A stretch of DNA of 64,000 bases from Vibrio brasiliensis LMG 20546 (GTDB lineage: Bacteria > Pseudomonadota > Gammaproteobacteria > Enterobacterales > Vibrionaceae): the NCBI RefSeq assembly GCF_000189255.1, contig NZ_AEVS01000045.1, positions 112,221 through 176,220 of the forward strand, in the 5' to 3' direction. The notes below the pieces were generated by a model. The model ran no database searches and was not told the DNA's origin. It was given only the letters and a program-made list of their open reading frames with translations. Shown one piece after another: positions 1 through 8,157 of the stretch (position 1 is its first letter; each line of letters starts with the position of its first letter). A program made the position numbers and the translations under genes.

Positions 1-157
1 TAAAGGCGGTTACGTATCTATTGATGACGATGACAAGTGGATTGGTTCAGCATACGCTCGCTTCCACTCTACAGAGCTATTCTCACTAGGTGCAGAAGCG
101 CGTATCAACGACTTCTACGGTGATCAGCTAATGTTCACCACTCGCTTTAAGTTCTGA
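1..157 (+). CDS. outer-membrane porin, C-terminal fragment
   Basis: An open frame runs in from the left edge and ends with the codons for RFKF followed by TGA. The 51 visible residues alternate polar and hydrophobic positions and end in phenylalanine, which is the signature of the last strand of a beta-barrel outer-membrane protein recognised by BamA. The segment reads like a general Vibrio porin. The V. cholerae gene at this map position is, from memory, ompT, but the fragment is too short to assign a name. It is followed 20 bases later by a good rho-independent terminator. The 5' end lies outside the window. Confidence 0.7.
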   Translation, partial: KGGYVSIDDDDKWIGSAYARFHSTELFSLGAEARINDFYGDQLMFTTRFKF

Positions 158-176
158 TAAAGCATCAAGATTAAAA

Positions 177-206
177 AAACCGAGGCCAAAGCCTCGGTTT
201 TTTATT
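177..206 (+). terminator. terminator of the porin gene
   Basis: A 10-bp stem (AAACCGAGGC/GCCTCGGTTT) with a CAAA loop is followed by a T run. It lies 20 bases after the porin stop codon. The A-rich left flank could let it also serve tfoX, which converges from the right. Confidence 0.9.
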
Positions 207-254
207 ATCCGCAAATCCATTTGCGTATGAGCGAACAGTGGACCACTGATTGGA

Positions 255-842
255 TTAGTGGCAATTAGCTAACAGCTGACGTTTGCGTGGTTCCTGAATC
301 AGTTTCCAGTGGATACCTTCAACGGCACCGGCAAACTTCCAAAGTAGTTTTACATCTACGTCGCTGCCATATGCCTGCTTAACACGGCTAAATACTGCCG
401 CTGCGCCAAGCTCTAGGAATGTATCAACATCATCAATTCCGGCTTTCTTGACCATACGCTCCAGAGTCAACTGCATGTTTGGTAGATCTCTTAAACGTCG
501 GTTAGCCGAAGAACGTTTAAACTCACGCTGTGATACTGAATAAGTGATTGATTGCTCAACTAACTCTCCGACACGATGAAAATTGTCAACAAAAAGGGCG
601 GTGATGTCGTAGTAGTTAACGGTCGCTGTGGTTTGCTTTTTAACATGGCGGTACTTTTCACAGTTAAGAGAACACAGTTCTTCGTCTAGTTTCTCTCCAC
701 CACGGATAAAAATCTTGTCCGCGCTGATTAAAGCGAACATCGCATCGTCTTTGAACAATCCGGTACCACCAAACATTGAACGTTTTTGGAAGTCACCAAA
801 TTTTTTAACGTATTGAATAAATTGTTGCTCTGTCATATCCAT
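255..842 (-). CDS. tfoX: TfoX/Sxy family competence regulator
   Basis: This 195-residue protein has the two-domain TfoX layout: an N-terminal domain (about residues 10-100, with the RSMFGGTGLF signature) and a C-terminal helical domain (about 110-190, with RLRDLPNMQL and LLWKFAGAVEG). The family works with CRP to switch on the natural-transformation genes; in Vibrio TfoX is induced on chitin through the sRNA TfoR. Vibrios carry two paralogues, TfoX and TfoY. The MDMTEQQF start and the absence of a c-di-GMP riboswitch upstream favour TfoX, but this rests on memory of the paralogues. The start at 842 follows an AAGGA ribosome site. It is a single gene, convergent with the porin. Confidence 0.85.
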   Translation of the reverse strand: MDMTEQQFIQYVKKFGDFQKRSMFGGTGLFKDDAMFALISADKIFIRGGEKLDEELCSLNCEKYRHVKKQTTATVNYYDITALFVDNFHRVGELVEQSITYSVSQREFKRSSANRRLRDLPNMQLTLERMVKKAGIDDVDTFLELGAAAVFSRVKQAYGSDVDVKLLWKFAGAVEGIHWKLIQEPRKRQLLANCH

Positions 843-1193
843 TGATCCTTAATCAAAAACCCCGATTAGAAATGATCACCAGATAGCAGCAGTTTTAAGC
901 GAAAAGATAAAAATTCACCCAAGCATTAATATTTTTGTTTGAGCTGGAGTGATAATAAACACTAAGAATGATAGTTAACGAAACAAAATAAGTCTGGGCA
1001 TGGGTCACATGAATTGGATAACAAAGATAGGAATATGGATTAAGCGTCACAATTTTGCACTAACCTACCCTGCCACTTGCTCAAGTAATGCTTATACCGA
1101 ACAGCATAAATCATCAATATGAGTAATCTATTATTTGCTAAAATACGTAGGAAAACGTTACACTGTAAAAGTTAAATTAACCTTCTAGCAGTT
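843..1193. other. intergenic region between tfoX and the HDOD gene
   Basis: This AT-rich region holds the divergent control regions of tfoX (minus) and the HDOD gene (plus). A small inverted repeat at 850-868 (TAATC/GATTA with a G/T-rich loop in the tfoX RNA) sits directly before the tfoX ribosome site. No small gene and no riboswitch of known type was recognised. Confidence 0.5.
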
Positions 1194-2114
1194 ATGAATC
1201 ACCTATCATTTTATTGGCTACCGCAAAACAATGAGCTTTTGATTAAAGGCATCGAATCTGAGTTTTCAACCCTGATTGAGCACTCTATAAAGTCGCGGAA
1301 AATTTCCCTACCTCCTATCCCTGATGTCGTATTGAAAATCCAACAATTATGTTCTCAAGACAGCACTGGAATTTCTGATGTCGCAGATAGTTTGCTAGAA
1401 GACCCAGGTCTAGCTGCCATCGTGATCCGCGTGGCTAACTCGGTTATTTTCAACCGACGTAATATCACTTGTACTGATCTCGTTACTGCGGTATCTCGCC
1501 TCGGTATCCTACGTGTACGTGACATTGTTACCGCTCAGGCGATTGAGCAACTCAAACATTCCGTTAACTTAAGCCCTTCGTGTAACAGAGTTTTGGTGCA
1601 GAGCGCAGCAAATTCCCGCGAACTGGCGGCAACTATGGTATTAGTCGCGCGAGGCTTTAAAGAGTCTGAGGAGCCGAGGTACCGCCACATCGAAACGGAT
1701 AAAGCACTATTGGCAGGTTTACTCGCCGATATTGGACTGTTCTGTATTGTCAGCGAATACCACAGCTACCTTGAACAGGGTAACTACTTAGATGAAGAGA
1801 TCGCTTTCCAGGTATTCGAGCGCCAATGCTCTAGAGCAAGCTCACTGGTACTTGATAGCTGGGGTTTCGATAACGACTTCCTTGAAGTTGCTTCTAATCA
1901 AAACCTGAGCGAATCTGACTTGGCTGTTACCTACCTTGATATCGCCAGAATCGCAAATCACATTCTAATGTTCCGTCGTCAAGATGAGCAGATAGACGAA
2001 CACACTGTAGAATTTGATGTTACAGGCGCTGATATACTGTACAAACTCAGTAATTTAAGTGATATTGAGTTCAATACTCAAATAGATGAACTTATTAGCG
2101 CAAGTGGTTTGTAA
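1194..2114 (+). CDS. HDOD domain-containing protein
   Basis: The 306-residue protein matches the HDOD family: the opening KISLPPIPDVVLKI, then DVADSLLEDPGLAAIVIRVAN and a helical core resembling an HD phosphohydrolase fold without the full metal ligands. HDOD proteins are signalling or scaffold proteins in chemotaxis, cell-cycle and stress regulation, and no enzymatic activity is usually known. It has no membrane segment and no partner domain such as GGDEF. The gene is followed after 19 bases by lysO, whose ribosome site (GACAGGAAG) lies in that gap, so the two are probably co-transcribed. The partner of this protein cannot be told from the sequence. Confidence 0.85.
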   Translation: MNHLSFYWLPQNNELLIKGIESEFSTLIEHSIKSRKISLPPIPDVVLKIQQLCSQDSTGISDVADSLLEDPGLAAIVIRVANSVIFNRRNITCTDLVTAVSRLGILRVRDIVTAQAIEQLKHSVNLSPSCNRVLVQSAANSRELAATMVLVARGFKESEEPRYRHIETDKALLAGLLADIGLFCIVSEYHSYLEQGNYLDEEIAFQVFERQCSRASSLVLDSWGFDNDFLEVASNQNLSESDLAVTYLDIARIANHILMFRRQDEQIDEHTVEFDVTGADILYKLSNLSDIEFNTQIDELISASGL

Positions 2115-2133
2115 CCACTAGACAGGAAGTACC

Positions 2134-3039
2134 ATGTTTTCAGGGATGTTATTTATCTTTGCCCCACTTGTGGTGGGGTATTTCATTTCTATATCTAAAA
2201 AATCGCTACTTGATACTATCAACGCAACAACCTCTAACCTGATTTACGTCATTTTGGCGCTGATGGGTTTAAGTTTGGCAGCATTGGATAATCTCGGTCA
2301 GAATTTACAGCTGATTCTTAAGACCACAGCGGTTTTCTTTACTTGTCTCAGTTTAGCCAATCTGGCGGTACTGCCACTGATCGACAAATGGCTTCCAATC
2401 CATACCGATGCCAGTAACACCAAACTGCCTCTCTCTGAGATGGCGATGGAATCTGCCAAGCTAATTCTGGTTGTTGGCGGTGGCTTAATTATCGGCTTGA
2501 TGTTACCTATCGATCTGAGTTGGGTTGATACCGCCAGCGAGTGGATTCTGTTCCTATTGCTATTCTTCATTGGTATCCAACTACGCAACAGTGGTCTAAC
2601 CCTGCGTCAAATTCTGCTTAATAAACAAGGTATGGTTATCGCACTGGCCATTGTCGCTAGCTCTATGGTTGGTGGCGTGATCTCAGCGTTGATCCTCGAT
2701 ATCGATATTTATCGCGGTTTGGCTATGGCTTCTGGATTTGGCTGGTATTCACTGGCAGGTATCCTGATGGGCGATGCTTTTGGTCCAGTTTACGGCGGCG
2801 CTTCATTTATGATTGAGCTGCTTCGCGAACTGATTGCCCTGGTCCTGATTCCACTCTTTATCAGAACCAAGCCTTGTACCTCTATCGGCTACGCTGGTGC
2901 TACCGCAATGGACTTTACTCTGCCAGTCATTCAAACCACGGGTGGTGTGCGATGTGTACCTATTGCGATCGTTAGTGGCTTTATTCTTAGTCTGTTGGTG
3001 CCAATTATGATGCTTTTCTTTGTCTCACTTGCAGGCTAG
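2134..3039 (+). CDS. lysO: lysine exporter LysO family protein
   Basis: A 301-residue inner-membrane protein with about eight hydrophobic segments, the length and layout of E. coli LysO (YbjE, formerly DUF340), which exports L-lysine and confers resistance to the toxic analogue thialysine. Family-like stretches include LILVVGGGLIIGL, the GFGWYSLAGILMGDAFGP region near residue 205 and the FTLPVIQTTGG segment near residue 265. It follows the HDOD gene closely. In E. coli the same neighbourhood holds grxA, ybjL and the art genes, and counterparts of these lie within the next 10 kb here. In E. coli lysO is repressed by ArgP with lysine; no ArgP site was recognised. Confidence 0.88.
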   Translation: MFSGMLFIFAPLVVGYFISISKKSLLDTINATTSNLIYVILALMGLSLAALDNLGQNLQLILKTTAVFFTCLSLANLAVLPLIDKWLPIHTDASNTKLPLSEMAMESAKLILVVGGGLIIGLMLPIDLSWVDTASEWILFLLLFFIGIQLRNSGLTLRQILLNKQGMVIALAIVASSMVGGVISALILDIDIYRGLAMASGFGWYSLAGILMGDAFGPVYGGASFMIELLRELIALVLIPLFIRTKPCTSIGYAGATAMDFTLPVIQTTGGVRCVPIAIVSGFILSLLVPIMMLFFVSLAG

Positions 3040-3153
3040 ATCGCAGGAATCGAATTGAAAATTATTTATATTGGCCGCTTACAAGCCCAATAAATTTAGA
3101 TAACTCTAAATTAGCAATAAATAGTATAATAAGTATCTTCAAAAGGAATCATT

Positions 3154-3666
3154 ATGAAACGTACGATTGCTGCCCTGCTACTCGCTGCAACATCTACACT
3201 GGCTAATGCAGCAGACAACACCTGCATGTCACAGAAATACGATGCGTACATCGACGCTTCTCTGCATTGGTATGAAGACCTGGCTAAGTTAACCTCTGAG
3301 CAATACCCAGAACTCACGGAAGTCAGTGAGTGGTTCCTTGAGGGACGAAAGAATCATTTTGAATTGAACCGTGCAGCGGTGCACTACTACCTGAATGAAG
3401 ATCCTACGAAAATTGCTACAGCTCAACCTGTAGAGGCATGGCTACAACTCGATCAAAAAGACATCAAAGTTCTGGCGTCACGTAGCGACGAACTTGGTCA
3501 GTTAGCGCAAGTGACTTTTGCCGATCGTCAGGCCGCGCCACACGAGAAAAACTACCAGCTGCGTTCTGCATTTGCAGACTTACTAAGTCATCCAACTAAA
3601 ATTGATTCAGCTCTGAAGCGTTACAACGCTTCAATCAAAAACCTCGAAGCGATTGACTGTAAGTAG
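3154..3666 (+). CDS. small exported protein of unknown function
   Basis: I do not recognise this 170-residue protein. It starts with a clear Sec signal peptide (MKRTIAALLLAATSTLANA, cleavage probably after NAA or NA-A near residue 20). The mature part is helical and acidic, with only two cysteines, one at each end (NTC near the new N-terminus and the C in the final IDCK), which could pair in the periplasm. An AAAGGA ribosome site stands at the right distance before the ATG. It is a single gene with an inverted repeat just after the stop. Function unknown. Confidence 0.75.
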   Translation: MKRTIAALLLAATSTLANAADNTCMSQKYDAYIDASLHWYEDLAKLTSEQYPELTEVSEWFLEGRKNHFELNRAAVHYYLNEDPTKIATAQPVEAWLQLDQKDIKVLASRSDELGQLAQVTFADRQAAPHEKNYQLRSAFADLLSHPTKIDSALKRYNASIKNLEAIDCK

Positions 3667-3673
3667 TCACAAG

Positions 3674-3720
3674 CTTTTAAGGGGCTTTAGCATCTTCGCA
3701 GTGCGACGCCCCGTTAAAAG
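3674..3720 (+). repeat. long inverted repeat after the exported-protein gene
   Basis: The arms CTTTTAAGGGGC (3674-3685) and GCCCCGTTAAAAG (3708-3720, one bulged G) enclose 22 bases. The stem would be 12 bp and very stable but is not followed by a T run, so it is an atypical terminator at best. It may be an RNA 3'-end stabiliser or a dispersed repeat. Confidence 0.55.
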
Positions 3721-3810
3721 CGAACATTCGTGAATTAAGACGGGACATTGTTCCCGTTTTCGTTTAGATTGTCCCGCTTGCAACAAGAACGATTAGAGCA
3801 ATGTAGCTGT

Positions 3811-5463
3811 ATGAAACCGGAACAAAAAACGGCTGACGTGAGTTTTGAGAGTTTACTCCGAATCTTCACTGTACCTGAAGGGCCTGACTCAACGCTAACC
3901 AAAATCGACGAAGAGCTGTCGCGTAACTTAAATAAGTTTCTCCGCGAGCATATCGTAGCGGAAGAGAAACCGCTGCGCGATATAGAAAAAGACTTCTCTC
4001 GAGCCGCTATCCCTGAGCAACCCGAATTCGTCTCCGATCATACGCAGCATCTGTTGGACACGTTAGTATCCCACTCTGTTCACACCTCCGCTCCTAGCTT
4101 TATCGGCCATATGACATCGGCATTGCCTTATTTCCTGATGCCTCTGTCCAAGATCATGATCGCTCTCAACCAAAACCTAGTAAAGATTGAGACGTCTAAA
4201 GCATTCACACCATTGGAACGTCAAGTGCTTGGCATGCTGCATCGCCTTATTTATGGTCAGAATGACAGCTTCTACGCACAGTGGATGCACAGTGCTAACC
4301 ACTCTTTAGGCGCTTTTTGCTCTGGCGGTACTATCGCTAATATCACCGCTTTATGGGTGGCTCGTAATAATGCCCTCAAAGCAAATGGCACCTTCAAAGG
4401 TGTTGAGAAGGAAGGTCTGTTCAAAGCCATGAAACATTATGGCTACGAAGGTCTTGCGGTGCTGGTTTCAGAACGTGGTCACTACTCACTTAAAAAAGCA
4501 GCTGATGTGCTTGGTATCGGTCAGGAAGGTCTGGTCGCAGTTAAGACTGACAACAATAACCGTATTTGTCCACAAGCCTTACAGCAACGCATTAGTGAAC
4601 TAAAAGCGCAGAATATCAAGCCATTCGCCGTGATCGGTGTCGCTGGCACTACCGAGACAGGCAGTATTGATCCGCTTAAAGAGATTGCTCACATCTGCCA
4701 ACAGGAAGATTGCCACTTCCATGTTGATGCAGCCTGGGGTGGCGCGACTCTGATGTCTAACAATCATCGTCATCTACTCGACGGCGTCGAACTAGCTGAC
4801 TCTGTCACCATCGACGCACACAAGCAGCTATACATTCCAATGGGTGCAGGCATGGTGTTGTTCAAGCAGCCAGATGCGATGAAGTCCATCGAACACCACG
4901 CGCAATATATCTTACGTAAAGGTTCAAAGGACCTTGGTAGTCATACGCTCGAAGGCTCTCGTTCGGGAATGGCAATGCTGGTTTACGCCGCTATGCACAT
5001 TATCAGCCGTCCTGGTTACGAGCTGCTTATTGACCAAAGCATTGAAAAAGCGCGCTACTTTGCAGAACTGGTTAAGCAGCAAGCCGATTTTGAACTGGTT
5101 TCTGAGCCAGAGCTATGTCTGTTAACTTATCGTTACCTGCCACCTCATGTTAAGGCAGCGCTGGAACACTCGAAAGGCAAGCAGACTGAACAGCTCAATG
5201 AGTTACTTAACGAACTGACCAAGTTTATCCAGAAACGTCAGCGTGAAACTGGTAAATCTTTCGTTTCACGCACGCGCCTAAACCCACAACGCTGGGGGAA
5301 TCTGAACACTATCGTTTTCCGTGTGGTACTAGCCAACCCGCTGACAGGAACGGATATCTTAAGTTCAGTTCTGGAAGAGCAGCGCGAGATAGCGACTCAA
5401 GCTCCTAAGTTGATGTCGAAGATCGATGCACTGTCAGCAGAAATCGTTGCTCAGTCGGAATAA
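3811..5463 (+). CDS. panP: PLP-dependent aspartate 1-decarboxylase PanP
   Basis: This 550-residue protein belongs to the group II PLP decarboxylases (glutamate decarboxylase fold). The PLP lysine is in TIDAHKQLYIP (K338 from the start chosen here), with the HVDAAWGGATL strand before it and SGGTIANITALW in the cofactor-phosphate loop. In Vibrio this subfamily was shown to make beta-alanine from aspartate for pantothenate and CoA, replacing the pyruvoyl enzyme PanD. The frame stays open upstream to a TTG at 3748, but the ATG at 3811 gives the usual family length (about 547) and is preferred; no strong ribosome site is seen at either. It is a single gene. A glutamate or cysteate substrate cannot be excluded from sequence. 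Confidence 0.85.
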   Translation: MKPEQKTADVSFESLLRIFTVPEGPDSTLTKIDEELSRNLNKFLREHIVAEEKPLRDIEKDFSRAAIPEQPEFVSDHTQHLLDTLVSHSVHTSAPSFIGHMTSALPYFLMPLSKIMIALNQNLVKIETSKAFTPLERQVLGMLHRLIYGQNDSFYAQWMHSANHSLGAFCSGGTIANITALWVARNNALKANGTFKGVEKEGLFKAMKHYGYEGLAVLVSERGHYSLKKAADVLGIGQEGLVAVKTDNNNRICPQALQQRISELKAQNIKPFAVIGVAGTTETGSIDPLKEIAHICQQEDCHFHVDAAWGGATLMSNNHRHLLDGVELADSVTIDAHKQLYIPMGAGMVLFKQPDAMKSIEHHAQYILRKGSKDLGSHTLEGSRSGMAMLVYAAMHIISRPGYELLIDQSIEKARYFAELVKQQADFELVSEPELCLLTYRYLPPHVKAALEHSKGKQTEQLNELLNELTKFIQKRQRETGKSFVSRTRLNPQRWGNLNTIVFRVVLANPLTGTDILSSVLEEQREIATQAPKLMSKIDALSAEIVAQSE

Positions 5464-5655
5464 ACTGAAACTTTCTTTCTCGAAAAGTGTAATTTGCCTA
5501 TCAACACACGCCTCAGATTTTCATTTTTTCTGGCTCAAGATGTGATTTCTGTAGTTTAAACAAAATTTAGTTTGAGGCTTGTCATATATTAGCCAATTGG
5601 CTGGTAGAAATGTTGCCGTAAACCTTTGGCTTAGGTTTATACTGGTCCCATGGCG

Positions 5656-5719
5656 CCAGATAGCTCTTACCCTTTTGGGAAACTGGTTGTTTCCTATCAT
5701 TAATTTCGGGTATATCTGG
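5656..5719 (+). promoter_or_regulatory. structured leader before hexR
   Basis: The arms CCAGATA (5656-5662) and TATCTGG (5713-5719) can close a helix around two small hairpins (CCC-TTTT-GGG at 5670-5679 and GAAAC-TGGTT-GTTTC at 5679-5693, sharing one base). It lies 30 bases before the hexR start, which lacks a good ribosome site. A role in translation control is inference. Confidence 0.4.
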
Positions 5720-5749
5720 TGAGTTGTTCTCTATACCCTCGTGAACACT

Positions 5750-6604
5750 ATGAACACATTAGAAAAAATTCAAAAAAATCTAGAAAACTTTAGTAAGTCT
5801 GAGCGTAAGGTTGCCGAAGTTATTATGGCATCCCCGCAAACTGCTATTCATTCTAGTATTGCTACACTGGCCAAGATGGCTGATGTAAGTGAGCCAACTG
5901 TTAACCGTTTTTGCCGCCGCTTGGATACCAAAGGCTTCCCGGACTTTAAACTGCACTTAGCGCAAAGTCTTGCTAACGGAACGCCATATGTAAACCGTAA
6001 CGTCGAAGAAGACGATGGTCCAGACGCTTATACTCATAAGATCTTTGAGTCGACGATGGCATGTCTGGACGTGGCTAAAAATAGCCTCGACCCAATGCAG
6101 GTTAATCGTGCCGTGGATCTTCTCACTCAGGCTAAGCGAATTTCATTCTTTGGTCTTGGTGCGTCGTCAGCTGTGGCAAAAGATGCTCAAAACAAGTTTA
6201 TCCGTTTCAATATCCCAATCACCTGTTTTGAAGATATTGTTATGCAGCGAATGAGCTGTATCAACTGTACAGATAACGATGTGATCGTACTTATCTCTCA
6301 TACTGGCCGCACTAAGAGTCAGGTTGAGATTGCGAATCTTGCACGTGAAAATGGTGCGACGGTTATTGCTATCACGGCTAAAGATTCACCGCTGGATAAA
6401 GCAAGCTCGCTGTCTATTTCCCTTGATGTCCCTGAAGATACTGACGTTTACATGCCAATGGCAAGTCGTGTCGTTCAGATGACGGTCATCGATGTCTTAG
6501 CGACTGGCTTTACACTGCGCCGTGGTTCAGGCTTCCGCGAGAACCTTAAACGCGTTAAAGATGTCCTCAAAGACTCACGCTACGATAAGCTGTCACAATT
6601 CTAG
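5750..6604 (+). CDS. hexR: HexR, RpiR-family regulator of central carbon metabolism
   Basis: This 284-residue protein has an N-terminal helix-turn-helix of the RpiR type (residues about 1-75, with ATLAKMADVSEPTVNRFCRR) and a C-terminal SIS sugar-phosphate domain (about 120-260, with SFFGLGASSAVAKDA and VLISHTGRTKSQVE). HexR represses or activates Entner-Doudoroff, glycolytic and gluconeogenic genes in gamma-proteobacteria and releases DNA on binding 2-keto-3-deoxy-6-phosphogluconate. The frame also allows a GTG nine bases upstream; the ATG at 5750 is chosen from family length. It is a single gene closed by a strong terminator. HexR often controls its own gene, but I could not find a convincing palindromic HexR box here. 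Confidence 0.92.
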   Translation: MNTLEKIQKNLENFSKSERKVAEVIMASPQTAIHSSIATLAKMADVSEPTVNRFCRRLDTKGFPDFKLHLAQSLANGTPYVNRNVEEDDGPDAYTHKIFESTMACLDVAKNSLDPMQVNRAVDLLTQAKRISFFGLGASSAVAKDAQNKFIRFNIPITCFEDIVMQRMSCINCTDNDVIVLISHTGRTKSQVEIANLARENGATVIAITAKDSPLDKASSLSISLDVPEDTDVYMPMASRVVQMTVIDVLATGFTLRRGSGFRENLKRVKDVLKDSRYDKLSQF

Positions 6605-6605
6605 T

Positions 6606-6636
6606 AAAAACGGAGCGTTAAACGCTCCGTTTTTTT
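6606..6636 (+). terminator. hexR terminator
   Basis: A 12-bp stem AAAAACGGAGCG/CGCTCCGTTTTT with a short TTAAA loop, running into a T run. Its T run overlaps the last codons of the convergent alcohol dehydrogenase gene. Confidence 0.92.
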
Positions 6637-7891
6637 AACTGCTCTGTAACCGCCCTTCATCGAGTTTATCGCCCCCTACTCTTACCACACTCGCTTCTGC
6701 TACTAGCGTTGAAGAGTGTTCTTGGTCCTTACATGAACCGTTACATTGACACACCTGCTCCAGGATATAGGTCAAGCGATCTTTGGTTAGCGGTAACGGG
6801 TTCCCTTTGATTGCAACTGACTTTAACGCATCGTCCGCGACACTTTCAAAGGAAGTGGTACACACACCAAACTGTTCTAGTTTCGGTAGCTCAAGTCGGT
6901 CTAACATCATATTGACCCACAGTACTGAGTCTTCTCGACAAGCGTTAACCCGACCTGTCATGATCCTCGCTATTCTGGCATAACGCTGGAGTACATCTTG
7001 CCTGCCCGCTTGTTTGGCTGCGGTAATATTTTCCATCATTACGTAGGGTGCTAAACGGGCGGTAATAATACTGTGCGGAGCATTAAGCTTCCCCCCTAAC
7101 GCTGACGCTAAGCCATGCGCGGCACCTAATTTAGCATTGGTAATCGCCATACCACCCAACATGGCAGCAAATGAGAGATCGGCTCTCGCTTTGAAATCAT
7201 CATGCAGACAACCAGCCAGAATCGAATGACTTAGACGACGTAATCCCTCTTCGCAAATCATATCGGTTAACGGGTTCGGCTCTCCACATACATACGCTTC
7301 CATCAAATGGGTAAAAGCATCCATTGCTCCTCGCGCTGATGTGGCTTTATCAGTGCCATAGGTCAACGTCGGGTCAACAATCGCGACATCAGCTAACATA
7401 TCCGGGCTGCGCAAACTCACTTTCACCTGATCCTGGCCAGATCGAAGCACAGCATTACGAGTGACTTCTGAGCCCGTACTTGCGGTAGTAGGGATTGCAA
7501 TAAAAGGAAGAGGCTTGGATTTAAGCGGCACATTGCGACCGACCACTTCAACGTAATCATACACATCACCCTGGTTAGGAATAATCGCTGCCAATGCCTT
7601 GCCCATATCCAGCACGCTGCCCCCACCAAGCGCTACAACCATATCGGGTTTGAACTTTCGTCCGACTAAGGCGGTCTCTTCAACCATAGTGATATTGGGT
7701 TCACCTTTTATTGCGACATGTTGATAGCGCATGTTCTGAGACTTTAGATATTGGATAACGGGAGAGGCTCGCTGGATGCTTTTGCTGGTCACTAGCAAAA
7801 CGCTATAACCGAATTGATTCAGTACAGACAGTGACGACTGCAATGCACCTTCACCAAAGATGATTCGGGTGGAGGTCATAAATTGAAACAT
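6635..7891 (-). CDS. iron-containing alcohol dehydrogenase
   Basis: The 418-residue protein is a group III (iron-dependent) alcohol dehydrogenase. The N-terminal half carries the dinucleotide fold with VVALGGGSVLDMGKALA; the metal-binding helical half shows GAMDAFTHLMEAYV and AKLGAAHGLASALGG, whose Asp and His residues are the usual iron ligands. The C-terminus extends about 30 residues past the usual end, with a small cysteine cluster (CQCNGSC) that could bind metal. The start at 7891 follows a good GGGAGAG ribosome site. The substrate is unknown; relatives act on ethanol, butanol, lactaldehyde or propanediol. It is a single gene with its own candidate promoter at 7946-7975. Confidence 0.88.
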   Translation of the reverse strand: MFQFMTSTRIIFGEGALQSSLSVLNQFGYSVLLVTSKSIQRASPVIQYLKSQNMRYQHVAIKGEPNITMVEETALVGRKFKPDMVVALGGGSVLDMGKALAAIIPNQGDVYDYVEVVGRNVPLKSKPLPFIAIPTTASTGSEVTRNAVLRSGQDQVKVSLRSPDMLADVAIVDPTLTYGTDKATSARGAMDAFTHLMEAYVCGEPNPLTDMICEEGLRRLSHSILAGCLHDDFKARADLSFAAMLGGMAITNAKLGAAHGLASALGGKLNAPHSIITARLAPYVMMENITAAKQAGRQDVLQRYARIARIMTGRVNACREDSVLWVNMMLDRLELPKLEQFGVCTTSFESVADDALKSVAIKGNPLPLTKDRLTYILEQVCQCNGSCKDQEHSSTLVAEASVVRVGGDKLDEGRLQSS

Positions 7892-7945
7892 GCTCTATCT
7901 CTCCCTCTAGCTGCGATTGAAATAGCTTGCACCGATTCGTCTCCA

Positions 7946-7975
7946 ATTAAATTGACCAAGTGCAACTTGTGACAA
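7946..7975 (-). promoter_or_regulatory. candidate promoter with a dyad operator for the alcohol dehydrogenase
   Basis: On the minus strand a -35 TTGTCA (7975-7970) and a -10 TTTAAT (7951-7946) are 18 bases apart. The perfect dyad CAAGT-TGC-ACTTG (7969-7957) fills the spacer right after the -35. A dyad between -35 and -10 is typical of MerR-type activators or of a simple repressor; no regulator gene is adjacent. Confidence 0.45.
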
Positions 7976-8060
7976 ATAACCTTTAATAAAATACGGCTTT
8001 ATCGACGTACAGCACGCGCCATACGGTTTGATGTTACTGATTGGGCTCAAAATTTGTTCG

Positions 8061-8075
8061 ATAGATTTCACCTAT
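8061..8075. promoter_or_regulatory. OxyR-like binding site before grxA
   Basis: ATAGATTTCACCTAT fits the OxyR half-element ATAGNTNNNANCTAT at every defined position. It lies 83 bases before the grxA start. A second element at the usual spacing on the right (starting ACAGGT) is much weaker. In E. coli grxA is an OxyR target, which supports the reading. Confidence 0.6.
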
Positions 8076-8157
8076 CGAAACAACAGGTAAATGCCACTTT
8101 ATTTCCGTCAATGATTCGGGCATAGTTGCAGTTAACAAATTACAGGAGAAAGAGAAT

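Noticed and set aside
843-1193. c-di-GMP riboswitch, as found before tfoY
   Set aside because: The conserved core sequences of that riboswitch are absent on the minus strand.
3674-3720. integron attC site
   Set aside because: The conserved core sites (RYYYAAC and GTTRRRY) are not at the ends, and there is no gene cassette or second copy.
3748-3810. TTG start for panP giving a 571-residue protein
   Set aside because: It adds 21 residues not expected in the family and has no ribosome site; the ATG at 3811 gives the usual length.
5480-5580. HexR box before hexR (TGTAATTT and TGTAGTTT half-sites)
   Set aside because: Neither has a matching second half at the right distance.
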